A stretch of DNA of 64,000 nucleotides from Sapria himalayana (Eukaryota > Streptophyta > Magnoliopsida > Malpighiales > Rafflesiaceae): positions 30,102 through 94,101 of the forward strand of contig JAREIK010001479.1 of assembly GCA_029783825.1 (NCBI GenBank), written 5' to 3'. This document shows, one piece after another, positions 24,340-36,900 of the stretch (the stretch's first letter is position 1; each line of letters opens with the position of its first letter). The notes under the pieces are model-generated. The model worked only from the letters and a program-made list of their open reading frames with translations, made no database searches and had not been told where the DNA came from. The position numbers and the translations under genes are program-made.

Positions 24340-27000
24340 TTCACCTAAGGGAAAGAATGGACACTCCCTGCGTTGTTTATGTTGCAATACAACTGCTTTA
24401 GTAAAATCTAATTTTTAGTTCGTATAATATTCCTTACTTCCAACTATCCTCGTTAATAATATTTGTTGTAATCAATCTTGGTGAGAAATTTTATTTACTT
24501 TTAGTAAGAGTAAAATGTTTTAATAATTCTCACTAGCAGCTTAATCTTGAGTCGATCAATCTTTTTCTCAGGTTTCATCTTCATCGCATACATTCATCTA
24601 TATCCCACTACTGACTTACTAATATTGGGATGAGATCCAATGTATGATTAGAATTAATTACATTTAATTCTTCTAACATAATTAGTCATCATCCTGAATG
24701 ATTAAGTATCTTGAAAAAAATATCTAAAATTATAGAATATTTAAGTGATGATAAGAAACTATATAGGGCATCAAAATAAGAATTAAAAATTATTCGAGAC
24801 AATAAATATTGAATAAAACACATCATTGATTTATTCTTTCATGCAATCAAAAATCCAAGTTCTTACTCCGACTTGGATCAACTAATACGATAGAAGATTT
24901 ATCTGGAACATATTATGGATGTATTCATCTAATATTTAAATTCAAAATGGAATTATCAAATCAATGTAAGGACTTGGAAAGATTGATACCTAGTATCTAG
25001 CAGGACACTAACACTAGGATCCACTCCTAATCACTCTACCTTAATGGAGGTGTCATTATTCTCCTCAAAATCAAACATATCAAATATAAGCATATGAGCA
25101 AGATCAATTATTACTCCTTTATGAAGAATAACAATTAGACAAAAGAGTCTACTACTATAGTGTTTGAAAAAAATTCTCTTGGATAAAATCCTTAAAATAT
25201 GATATGTCCTCAAAAATATGACATCAGCACTCGTATTAATCCTTCTAGTCTCGGATGAATAACATTTATATCCCTTCTTAGTACTAGAGTACCCAATAAA
25301 AATGTATTAAATTGCATATGTTTCTATATTCTTCCTACTTGGAGAGAAATCCTTAACATATCAAGTATACCTAAAAATCCAAGTATAAGATAAACAAATC
25401 TTCTCTTGAGTATATTAGCTATTATGAGATATAATCTATAAGAATAAAAAATAATATTCAATTAATTAAGAAGTTAATGATTAACATCACTTCTCTCCAA
25501 TAGTGCCTAGGCACACTCGTATGAATTAAAAATATCTTAATCATCTCAATTAGATATTGATTCTTTATTTCAACTATTTCATTATATGCAAAAATACCAA
25601 CACATGATATTAGATGAATCATCACGTGCTCCTCAAAAAACATAAGAAAAATAATGAGAAGTAAATTCTAATGTATTATCATTTCTCAACGTCTTAAAAT
25701 AAAATCAAATTGAGTTTTTATTCTTACTAAAATTTAAAAAATAAAAATAAAATATTTCCTTAAATGTTGACAATCATATAAATTGAGTACGATAATTAAT
25801 AAAAATAATAAAATAATATAAATCACCATACGTGATTATCCTAAATGGTCTCAAATATATGAGTGAATCAAATAGAATTTATCCCTCCTAGCTCCTAGTA
25901 CTCACTTAACATGCCAGATAAAAAATATTAATATATTTTCTTAATTGATAAGTCTCACAATCAATAAAAATTACTTCTTTAATGCTTGATTCTAAAATAT
26001 TTAATTTATCTAGTAAATAATATTTAATTCAAAAAAAAATTACCATAGACAAGTATCTAAAAGAGTTCATTTAAGTCAAGAAGAACATATTATCTATCTT
26101 GCTCAATTCCTAGGAAAATTATTATATGATTTGATAATCCTACATAAAAATACTAATAAATAAAAAAGTAATATCACAACATTATTACTTCAAAAAATAA
26201 CTAATAAAAAAAATTACGATGAAACTCTGATATATATAAGATATATATCAAAAAGAAAAGACCAACATTAATATTATCAAATCCCTTAGCCTATATAATA
26301 GTGTCATTAGCCACAACAATATTAGAAACTTTAAATTAAACAAAAGAAATAAAAAAAAGTTAGTTGTTGCATGGATATACACTTTCGAATCTACTATCCA
26401 AGAATCTAGAGTCATAGTGAGCATAAAATATAGTAAATATAGACATATTTATATTAGTAACACGACCAATAATATGACTAGTAATACCTAAAAAACAATA
26501 TCTAACCTACTCTTCTTGAGAAAACATTAGTGCAACACAGTAAGTTAACATATTTGTAGAAAAAACCAATATTAGTAGAATAGGTCTAGTAGTCTATAGT
26601 ATAGCCTCCAAACCTTAAAAAATCTATCATAAATCAAAATTGAAAGTCTAACACTTTTCCTAAGTGTGTCTCATCCTTCCACACAGAGATAAAGTTGGTA
26701 TTATTTTTTTATCTCTCGAAATATTTCACAACTCACTTGTGGCAACTATGTAATGAATTTGTCATGGAACCATGTGTCTCATCCAAGTGGTATCACACTA
26801 AATTCAACCATTGTGCCTCACTTTTTTGTCATAATACATTTTCACACAAATATCCAAAAATAAGATATACAAAATTTCTGAAACAACAATTTTACACAAA
26901 TCACTATGATATAATGTAAATTTTTAAAAATACAAATTTCACAAAATTTAAGTATTTCAACACACACAATTAGTGCATGTTGTGCAGCCCTATTATGCAC
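24340..27000 (-). pseudogene. Ty1/copia retrotransposon relic A
   Basis: Minus-strand remnants occur in canonical copia order. Gag-side sequence (27000-26640) is shared with 51600-52000. A protease-like WIVDS (about 26390) follows, with the catalytic DSG reduced to DSK. Next is an integrase patch resembling R-DN-EFTS (about 25690), then the segment at 25643-25458 with ISC...NEIVE-KN-YL and VPRHYW-EV...FLIN, a typical integrase end. RT begins at about 24620-24500 (KMKPEKKIDRLK-KLLV). Stops and frameshifts are abundant, so no protein is expected. Its sequence lacks the two insertions present in relic B, making it the empty-site reference. Confidence 0.75.
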
Positions 27001-27249
27001 CTATTATGCCTGTAGGATTTACCAATTTTGTTATGATATTAGATGGCATAATAAAACAAAACTCATAAAAGTGGGGGGTGGGTCTCAATTATGATGAATA
27101 TACAAGTGAGCACCATAAATAAAAATTAAGTGAATTGGGATTGCTAATATGTTAAGTGCTCTTATCCATTATGCAAAAAAAAACTAAGTGGATTTGGATA
27201 TCTCATATATTAAGTGTTCTCATCCATAAGACAAAAAATAATATTAAAT

Positions 27250-27560
27250 ACAATCATAATATTACTTTTTATGAAATGACTAAATAATTAAAAAAAAATA
27301 AATGATCTTAAACAAAAATAACTAATCAAGTAAAGTACGTACAATAATTAATAAAAATAAAAAAAATATAAAATTCATCCTGAGTCACATGTGTACTAGG
27401 TCCTTAAACAAATGGGTATATCAAATTGACTTGGTCCTTAAACAAATGGGTATATCAAATTGACTTGGTCATTACTCACATAAGTTTAGGGGACAAAAAA
27501 GAAACAATAGATATTCTTTCTTAATTGATATATCTTATATTTTAGTATAGTGATATTTCT
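27250..27560 (-). pseudogene. Short Ty1/copia integrase-region fragment with 34-bp duplication
   Basis: Wording such as gggtatatcaaattgacttg and tactcacat resembles the 25855-25910 and 48650-48720 segments of relics A and B. A perfect 34-bp direct duplication sits at 27399-27432 and 27433-27466. No frame is open. Confidence 0.4.
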
Positions 27561-27939
27561 AATACTAAGAAAGAAAAATTCTTAGTTTGGCCAAAGATGA
27601 GTAACAAAGTCAAAGGAAAATAAGTAATGAATTAATAATATTATAATATCTCGTCGGATACTTATTTTAGAAGTAAAACCACACAGCTCACTCATTTTAA
27701 TCTTAAATAAAATCTTCATTGAAATTTTTCAATCTTATAAATAAATATAAGTGAAAAAAAAATTATGTGAGAGTTGAGTTGTTTTTTCAGTCAACTCATA
27801 GAATTTAATTGAATAACACGAGACAAACAAAACACAAATAAAAAATAAAAAATCAAGTTGAATATTATCATAATCAATAATATTTAATTATTTATTATTA
27901 ATTATTATAATATTCAATGAACTAAAAAAAACAAAAAGT

Positions 27940-29035
27940 GAAAAAAGATTGGGACAACTCATAAATTGGGTGATCCTATTAAAAACATAAAATAAAATTA
28001 TAAATAACCAAAATATACTTTTCTCCATCAAGTTGATACATTGAAGTACACAACACATAGCTTAGTATAGGAAAAATGAACTGAAGCCTCTTCAAGACAT
28101 TCAAAATTATGTATGTTTGTTGTTCTACTATATAAACATATGTTGTCGCAATAATCCAAACATGGATCTTCCCTATGAGAAAGAAGTATACCACAAACAC
28201 GTAATCCAATAACTCATAAAATACTAAATTTAAAATTACATGTCTCATTATCTAATTATCATAGTACTGAAAAATAAAAAAGGAAAGTGAATATCCAATA
28301 GAGCATGTGATACATCTAAAGAATCTCATAAATAACAGTCATTGTCACTATAAACTTTATCTCTACAATAGATCTCATAATAATAATATATCTCTTACTT
28401 TTTCAAAAAAAAAAAATCTACCATGCAAATTATAAAACAATGTTATAGACTTCTTCTCAATACATAAGGGTGTTTAACTCAAATCTAAATATCCAATCAA
28501 TTACAAATATTCATTAACCCTGAAAGGGATCTCAAATCCTAAAGACTTTTTGTCACACATAAGTATGCAAAGACATGCGTCAAAGTGTACATGTCTAAAA
28601 AAAAACATGGAGTCAATACATGTCGAAAATAACTAATTATACTGAATATATATTATATTTGATATTGTCATAGTAAGAGAAATCCTATCAAATATGAAGT
28701 CAATACATGGACCAATAAAAAAATCAATTAGAACATAATGCAAAATATCAACCTCTATAAGTATATCAAGCATATATTTTCTCTGTGACAAAATAATATA
28801 TCTTAAAAAATAAGCAATTTCTATGCCAAGAAAGTACCTAAGGTTTTCAATGTCCATTTGAAATTCTATGGATGAACTATATGAGTTTGGTGATCCAAAA
28901 ATCATTATCTCTCGTAAGTAAAATATCATTCACATATACAATTAGTATAAACAACCTATCATCAATGCCCCAACAAAAAAAAATTGTAATATATTTGTAT
29001 AACTAAAATGAGACTACTTGTGAAAATCTTGCTAG
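27940..29035 (-). pseudogene. Ty1/copia RT-RNase H relic C
   Basis: Minus-strand sequence from about 29000 downward shows the RT active-site region as LIVYVNDILLT (near 28925), where active copies have YVDD. Next is MDIENLRYFLGIEIA (about 28860-28810), then SQRKYMLDILIEVDIL (about 28790-28740), matching the copia LGKLKYFLGIEVA...SQRKYVLDLL block. Degraded RNase H-like sequence follows to about 28280. The frame at 27979-28248 lies downstream and is unassigned. A GC-rich hAT fragment (29040-29248) abuts it upstream in the RT. Confidence 0.7.
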
Positions 29036-29039
29036 TCAG

Positions 29040-29248
29040 ACTCGATGCAACGTCCCCATGTTGTTCACACGTGTCAGGCACCCATGTCATGCCTATCACG
29101 GCACGCGGGCCTAAAACCCTCGGCATTGCATGATTCATGCCAAGGGTCTACCCGGCACGGGCTCAGGCACGGGCCCGAGCACGATACTATAACGTGTTGT
29201 GCCAAACTTCGGTCGAGCCCGAGCCGCCCAACCCGTTTGACACTTGTA
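29040..29248. mobile_element. hAT-type GC-rich MITE fragment
   Basis: GC-rich sequence with the motif gcacgggctcaggcacgggc ends in the right-terminus form CCCGTTTGACACTTGTA (canonical ...GACACCTCTA). The left end is not clear. Similar but more decayed GC-rich wording continues to about 29370. The open frame 29045-29443 is within it and is not a gene. Confidence 0.55.
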
Positions 29249-29449
29249 GTCATACATCATGTCAAGCCAAGCATGGCCCACTTATCTGGCACACTTAAAT
29301 GGCTTGGTGGCAAGGTCCATCAGCTCAGGGACCGAGGACGGGCAACAATCAGGTCAAGGGTCATGTCAAGTCCTAATGAGCAGATTTTTAAAAAAATTTT
29401 ACTACATAAGTCAAATATTACTTACATGACCATTTATAATTAGTAAACC

Positions 29450-30333
29450 ATGCAATCAAGTCACTCATTACATTTTCACGTAATAAGCTTCTTCCAATGA
29501 AGATAGTGACAAACAGTGCATATTGTTATCCATGTCACCTCATCCAGTTTAATTAAAAAAATACAAGACTTAAGATTATAATAGTCATCAGATTGATTCC
29601 AACAGCTACTATATCCAATCGCTATCATAATTTTGGCCAATTTTAAATAAAAAAAATCATAAAAAATAAAAAATATATATTTTGTTAATAACTTTGAATT
29701 TTATTTTTCTCTATAAATTGAAAAAAAAATTAGATATTCATTTTTAATCTCTTCTCATCTCCTTACTCTTTCATTTTCTCGTACTTCTAAGTTTTTGTAT
29801 AGTCTCTTTTTAGTCTTTTATTTTGTAATATAAATATTAAATATACATATGCTATACTATTTTTTTTATTTCAATTTACATTTAGCACTTGTGCATATGG
29901 GATAAAAGATTCATAGTGGTGTGAGTATACCTGTCAACCTGTACAACATTACAACTTACTTGCGTAGACTTTGGAGGTTAGAATTTACAAAAAATGAGTC
30001 TATGATACGATACTAGTTTTTAATTTTTTTTGTTACAGTGCTACTTAGTAATTTTTTTCGTTTAATTTTATATTTGATTTAAAAAATATAAATAATTTAA
30101 AAAATATCACATAATAAATTTAACGACAATGAGTATAAAATTAAAATAGATGTAGATAATAATAATAACTCTACCAAAAGGTAAGACAAAAATTATATTT
30201 TCTCCAATGGTCACAATGAATTCAAACTTATATATTACCTAAAAAATAAAAAATTAAATAAACATCAGTAATATAGACACCCTTTAAAATAATAAAAACT
30301 AAACATTTATGTATATTAATGAAGAATCAACAT

Positions 30334-30364
<31 letters not shown>

Positions 30365-30375
30365 AAAAAATAAAT
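29450..30375. other. AT-rich DNA upstream of the plus-strand hAT relic
   Basis: No gene is seen. It ends in a (TA)n run at 30337-30358. By analogy with the intact element (about 760-960 bp between terminus and transposase), it probably includes the subterminal part of the older hAT copy. Confidence 0.4.
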
Positions 30376-30379
30376 ATAT

Positions 30380-32240
30380 GCAAGAGTGCATATGGGACTA
30401 AACACCTAAAAAAATATGTCAATTAATATACTAAAAAATATGATATATTAAATCCAAGATAAACTCAACATAGTGGTAAATTATTTCAAATTGGATCTAA
30501 TTCATCTTCGTTGATCTCCTTCATATATCACAATGATGTTGAGAGAGAAGATGTGGCCAAACTAATTATCATCATGAATCTCACGATTAGATTTTTATAG
30601 GATCCTAGAATAGTCAGTATTATGCAAACATACTTCTAATCTACTTATAATAAGTTTTTTAAGTCCACATGTAAAAATGACATAATAAAATATTAAAAAT
30701 TAAAAATTAATTAATAATTAATAAATTTAAAAATTTTAGTAAAATAATAAATGTGTCATATTATATATGAACTGATTGCAATGATGCATCATTTGGATGT
30801 TTTACCCCCCACTACTTAGAATCTAAATAAAAACTTAATATAATTAGAGTAAAATTTTCTAAGACATTTGAGTATATGATGTGAATCTTTTAAAAATATA
30901 ATATTCAAAATAAAATATTTATTATACTATTGATAATATTTCTAATAACAAAGTAGTTATTAATATATTTGTTTAGATTATTAAAGATAGATCGATATGT
31001 GAGATATTTCATGTTAGATGCATGTACCACATGATTAATCTCATAGTACAGGCGGAAATGAAAATTATTTCTCCAGCACTAAAAAAATAAGAAATATATT
31101 AAAATATCTTAGAACGTCTAGCACACAACAAAAATTTAGCAACCTATATTTGTCTACAAGACTTTAAAAAATCCAAACGAATGAGACAACATTGAAATTA
31201 AACCTACTTGATATTTGAGTCATGTGTTAGATACTAATACTTGATATCCGAATATGTCTATAATAAGAGTAACGTTTTTATTATTAATGATTCAAACTAA
31301 AATATATTAATTTCATTTATGAAATTTTTAAAGATTTTTTATGACACGATTAATATGTGTTAGTCTGTCTACACTCTCATCACTTGTATTGCACTCAGGT
31401 GTATATGCAGGATTAGTAGTATGTTTATAAAGTATATAGAACAACGTATATTTAATATCATGACTGTTGAGATGAAAACTAAATATTTAAAATATCAATC
31501 ATTCATTTCAATTATATATTATTTGACTGCTTGTACGAATCTTAGAATTAAGATAAAATGGATATAAAATATATGAGCATACATATCCACGTGCATTAAC
31601 CTAATACACTAACCTGAAAGATTTATTCATGAAAAATTAATTGATTTTTTTTCATATTATGATATTAAATATAATAGTTATAGTCATGTTCCAAGTACGA
31701 ACACATACATCATATTCAGAAGTAAAGATTTTTTTATTCAATTAGTCGAAAACAAATAACGAAGTGATCCATCAAATAATAGTGAATTATCTAAGTACTT
31801 AGATATTAATTATTACTTCGTACTATCAAATGATGATAATAAGAACTTGAATATTTTACTATGCTGAAAATCATACGAATCCACATATGTCATGCTATCT
31901 ATGATAATACGTGGTCCATTGACTTCTCTTATATATAGCATAGCATTAAAGTCTATTTTTTCTATGTCAACTAATATCAATTTAGATAAGAGATCAAAAT
32001 TATGACTAAATATTATAAAAATCATTGCATGCATGAAAAACTAGAATGTTCGAGGTTAAACATTCAAGATAAAACACAAGAGATGATGTGGAGTATAATA
32101 ATCTATGGGATATAGAGATCAAAGATATTGAAGTACTAGCAATATCTTCAAACGTATTAATGATAATAATAATAATAATCTACATCTTCATCCACAATAT
32201 CATATCATAAAAACTAATTGATTATTAATAATTCTTAAAT
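30380..32240 (+). pseudogene. hAT transposase relic, second copy
   Basis: Plus-strand translation in shifting frames follows the transposase at 34651-36762. It has the end of a BED finger (GTKHLKKY, about 30395), then KLIIIMNLTIRF-DPRIVSIMQTYF (about 30565-30645), equivalent to LITLMSLPIRF-DSKVVRIMQTYF. Then come FHVRCMYHMINLIVQ (about 31008-31060) and the EMKTKYLKY block (about 31470). The C-terminal part is preserved as its antisense: a minus frame at 31813-32034 aligns with the antisense of 34822-35056. It is far more decayed than the other copy and clearly inactive. Flanking GC-rich remnants near 29250-29370 and 32570-32740 may be its ends. Confidence 0.7.
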
Positions 32241-32567
32241 TTATGTCATACTTATAGTGTGCTCCAATACTATTACTTATTTATTTTTGTTATTTTATTT
32301 TTTATTTTAATTTATGCACTTTTAAGATTTATTTATTAATGACTAATATAAGATGTATACATTATGAATTGTATTAGATGTTGAATTGGATTGTATTTTG
32401 TAATTTTTCTCAATTTTAATTTTGATATTTTTTTAAATTTGAATTACGTATAAATCTTTTAATTTAAATAAAATTAAATAATCAAAAATCATATTGTCTT
32501 ACACTCTCACTCTTAATCTTTTAATTTAAATAAAATTAAATAATCAAAAAAAATAGTTTTAACTGCC

Positions 32568-32740
32568 CAATCCAACCCAAACTAGCACGACTTGCTCCAA
32601 GCCCGACATGTCCTTGCAATATGTGGGTCAGCCATGCCATATCAGGCTAGCAAGTTGATTCTTGTGTTGTGCCAAGCATGACATGGAATCATATTATGTC
32701 ATGTTTGGCACAACACAGTGGCAAGGCCATGCAATGCTCA
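32568..32740. mobile_element. Decayed GC-rich hAT subterminal sequence
   Basis: Repeated gccatgcc, gcatgacatgg and ttggcacaacacagtggcaa wording is a mutated (C-to-T) version of the cggcacgg-type hAT ends. No terminus is preserved. Confidence 0.45.
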
Positions 32741-32749
32741 AACAAATAT

Positions 32750-33090
32750 TACTACAAAGCTACGTATAATATTTTTGTTATTACTATTAACACTAGACTT
32801 GCATGCATTATTTCAATTTTTTTGTATGCAAGTAGATATAAATTTACTTTTTAAATTTTGTATGCAATTATAACTTGTGTACATTGTTTCTTTTAATATT
32901 TAATTTATACATGCAATATATATATATATATATATATATTACATATAATTATTATTATATACATCAACATCATACACATATAGGTTATAGCCTAGCTTAG
33001 TGCCTACTACCTATTGGGTAATGGACACTAGCTACTGTCAATCCAATAGGCAGTAGCTAACACTATTAGATATCTAAACTAGACAATAAC
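32750..33090. other. AT-rich spacer with (TA)n and paired short inverted repeats
   Basis: A (TA)n run lies at about 32918-32939. Two overlapping 8-bp inverted pairs (CCTATTGG 33010-33017 with CCAATAGG 33043-33050; AGCTACTG 33030-33037 with CAGTAGCT 33051-33058) have a pseudoknot-like order. No gene. Confidence 0.6.
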
Positions 33091-33099
33091 CAATCTAGA

Positions 33100-33400
33100 G
33101 TCTAGTGCATGGCCTAGCTTAGGCTATTGGCTAAGGCCTATCATAATCAAGGATAGGCCGCTGGTGCTAGGCCAAGCATGAAATCATGCATGGCCTAATC
33201 ATACCATGAAATGAGATGAGTCCGACCTAACCCAACATGACATAGTATGCTAGGTTTCCCCCTACGAGCCAACAAGCCATGCCTAGCCTGACTTCCATGC
33301 CCTAAGTGGATGTGTTGTGTCGTGATAAACATGACATGGTAACCTAGTTGGGCCAAAGAAATTTCAGTCATTTTGGCACAACATAGTGGGATGGATATCT
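33100..33400. mobile_element. Decayed GC-rich hAT-related sequence
   Basis: The words ggccaagcatgaaatcatgc, aagccatgcctagcctgac and cataacatgacatggtaacc-like phrases resemble mutated hAT MITE interiors, ending ggcacaacatagtgg. The ends are not preserved. Confidence 0.4.
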
Positions 33401-33462
33401 ATAGAAATAAAAATAATAAATCAAAATACAACATCTAGTCTCGTACTCTTCATAGGCACACT

Positions 33463-33854
33463 TAGAGGTGTGAAACTAGGTCAAGTTGGTCAGGCCCAAC
33501 CTGAAGCCCGGACCAATTCAGCCATGTCGGGCCGACCCTTGGCATAGTTCATGCCGTATCGGGCCGACACAATCCGTGCCTCTTGTCAGGCCAAGCACAG
33601 TCCGTGTGACTAGCCCGGTGGCACGGTAAACCAACCCGAGGACCCAACTAAATTTTATTTAAAATTCAGCTATAAAATTCAAGGATAAGACTCGGCCTGA
33701 CTTGGCACAAATCAGAATGAGTCGGGCAGACGGGTCATGCTGAGCCGACATTTCTTAAGTCGTGCAGTGCTAGACACGACATGGTGGCCCGATTGGGCCA
33801 CCAAAAAAAATAAATAAGCCGAGCTGACCCAACTCGACCCGTTTGACATTTCTA
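33463..33854. mobile_element. hAT-type MITE, 392 bp, with target duplication
   Basis: The left end is TAGAGGTGTGAAACTAGG and the right end CCCGTTTGACATTTCTA, an imperfect terminal inverted repeat. The flanking 8 bp are GGCACACT (33455-33462) and GGCTCGCT (33855-33862), 6 of 8 identical, as expected for an old hAT insertion. The interior is GC-rich in the same style as the autonomous element 140 bp to its right, which may have mobilised it. Confidence 0.75.
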
Positions 33855-33994
33855 GGCTCGCTATAAAAAAATTCTACTCAAAAAAAATAATATTCACTCA
33901 CTAAAATTTTATCAAACTCTGATAAATAATACTTGTATCTATTTAAAATATAGAAATATCAAAGAAAAGAATATATCAAGATCTCAAATTTCAC

Positions 33995-36900
33995 TAGATG
34001 TGTCAAACAGACCGTGCCGAGCCGGCCCAGCCCATTTTTTTAGAGCATGGTCTTGCTTTCGTGCCGGGCCAAACAAGATTACTGTAGCATGCCGTGCCTG
34101 GCCTGGTACGGTTCATAAAAGCCAGACCCAGCCGGGCCGAACTTGGCCGTACGAGCAAAACCAAGCCGACGGGCCAAGTTAAAAATTTTTTTGAAAAAAA
34201 AAATTTTAGAGTTTTATATTTTAGTTTAATTAAAATATATATTAAATTATATATAGAATTATAGATAATATATAATATATTAAATTTATAAATTAAAAAT
34301 TGATAAAAATTTAATAAATTACAAAGTTTAAATTTTCTTTATAATTTAAAATAAAATTAGTTTATAATTTATTAGAATTAAATTATAGAATTATAAATTT
34401 TTAAATTAAAAATTTTAATAAAAAAATAAATAAAGTAAAACATTTCGTTAAAAAAATAAATAAAGTAAAAAATTTCGTTAAAAAAATTAAAAAGTAAAAA
34501 AAACAAAAGTAAACCAGATGAAAAATAATCAATCAGCCAATAGATACCGAATGTTCGAAACAAACAAATTAAAATTTCAACGTAACGTAAAAATAAAGTA
34601 TATAATCAATAAAAAACAAAACATCGAAATCAAAAAACAATGGATCATCATCAATCATCAATCGGCATATCATAAGCATCATCAGCCACAGCATCAGGAT
34701 CAGTATCATATGGATCATCATCATCAACAATTAACTCATCCGCTTTCGCAGTGAATGCAACTGCAGTCCAAATCCCAGTCTCAGCTCCAGCACAATCATA
34801 GATGCTAAACCTCGAATCATTTCAATCCTTCAAACAGGCTAAGGCCTTAATAATATATAGACGTAATCTCGATCTCTTATCTGAAATCACATTCATTGCA
34901 ACAGAAAAAACAGACTCCAATACTATGCTCGACACCGGAGGAGTCAGTAGATCCTGTGTCATCCTAGATAGCACGGGAAAACTGGACTCATATGATTTCC
35001 ACCACTGTAATATATCAAGATTTTTAATATCAAAATGTGATAGGATTGAGCAGTAATCAGTAACTAAATATTGAGAAAGCTCGCTCCTATGTGATAGTCC
35101 ACCCCGATATTTCTCCCTCACTAGCTGAATGGAAAAATCATCATCTCCAGACAAGGTATCCATGTCTGTAATCACAGTCTCACTACCGCCATCACCATAC
35201 CTAGTATCGTAGTATGTGAACAGGTCAGTCAACTTCTCGTGAATGAACCCTTCATGTGGCTATTTCAGGTTCATGCACGAGAAAATATAAGTCAGGGTGT
35301 TTTCTACCTCTTTCACCTTAACCCTAGGATCCATGCATACAGCGAGACAATGAAGAGATAGAACGGTGGACCAGTACTTCAAGTACTTGGTTTCCATCTC
35401 TGCAACCATATGGCTAAGTGTCGGGTCAGCTCGATACTTCTTAAAGATGCTACTAATGTTATATATGCACCTGAGTGCAATGCAAATCATGGGCGTATAA
35501 ACCGACGAACACATGTTCGTCGTGTCATAAAAAATCTTCAGGAATTTCATAAATAAAATTCCTGAAGCCAAATCAGTGTCGTCAATAATAAGTTTGTCAC
35601 TCTTACTATTGACGTAGTCGGATATCACATATTCGTATCCAACACATGATTCCAACATCATGTACGTGTAATTCCAACGATATCTCACATCCGATTGAAA
35701 TTTCTTCTTCATAAGATTCGCAGACAAACAGAGACTACCAAACTCTTGTTGTATGCGAGGAGTGCGAATATATTTTAGTGCATTACGTATTTATCCAATG
35801 CGAGGAAACACACCTTCATACCCACTTGAACAATCAAGTTAATCACGTGACATATGCATCTGACATGAAAAATCTCTCCTAATGGTATGTCTCTAATATT
35901 TCTAACAAACATGTTAATCACTACTTCATTATTAGATGCATTATTGAATGTGATACTAAAAATTTTATTTTGAATTTATTTTCCCTAAAGATTTTCATCA
36001 TACACTCAAAAATAACCGGGCCATCATAAGGATGGAGAATCTCAGAGAATCCTAAAATTTTTTTATTCATAGTCCAGTTAGAATCTACATGGTGACTAGT
36101 GAGACATACATAAGATGATTCATCATGACTTGTCCAGATATCGGACGTCACGGACACCACTCCACTATATGCCATAAATTTATTTATTATTTTTTGTTTT
36201 TCTAACTTATGCAATTTTTTTATGACATTACTAGATATAGACCTAGGAATCATACGATAAGAAGACTGAAAATATGTCTGCATTATGCGCACTACCTTTG
36301 AATCTTTCGAAAATCTGATTGGAAGACTCATCAATGTGATAAGTCTGGTCATGCCGTCCCTACCCAACTCGCTAGAGTATATGAAGGAAGTAAACTTTGA
36401 GACTGAACTCGATCTAGTCTCAAAAAATACAGTGCCAAGTTGGGTTTGCCTATGATCTAATGGACCATATTTTTTGGTACATAATTCGGCATGCCTCTTA
36501 AGGTGCCCAATCCCAAACGAACTCTTACATGTTAAAATTCTCATACAATATTTGCATTGTGTCATTTTTTCTACCTCATTCCTAATATTTTTTTTTGTTT
36601 TATTATATTAAAATGAGTCCAAACTACAAAAATCCTCCTAATTTTTTGTTTTTTAAAAGTTTGGGTTGAAATGACTGGAGAAACCAAAGTTTCAGCAGCC
36701 TCATATCTCTGTGATAGATTTTCATTTTCTAAATTTAAATATATTTCATTAGTATTTGTCATTTTTTAGAATTTTTGTTAAACAGGACACTTATTTAGAG
36801 ACTAGATGATAGATTTTAGATTTAACTATTTTATGACTAGAGAGAGACTAGAGAGAGAGTAAAAAAAACTTTAAATAAATTACCTAGTAAAACAGTCAAG

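Larger units (their letters stand above)
19260..24340. other. Complex non-TE block resembling plant mitochondrial spacer DNA
   Basis: Base composition is more balanced and wording less repetitive than either flank, with phrases such as aggggctcctagcagaaatc, gaaagtgagcgtagcaacca and cttgaggcgacataactaat. This style is typical of angiosperm mitochondrial intergenic DNA. Several short frames (for example 22991-23269 minus, 23294-23572 plus, 23922-24164 minus) have no recognisable domain. No mitochondrial gene, tRNA or rRNA was identified, so a nuclear insertion of organelle DNA (NUMT) is an inference. Alternative: a low-copy nuclear segment or an old retroelement. Confidence 0.35.

Noticed and set aside
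29045..29443. 132-codon open frame
   Set aside because: Lies in a GC-rich hAT fragment and its fading flank; it has no conserved domain and the composition follows the cggcacgg repeats.
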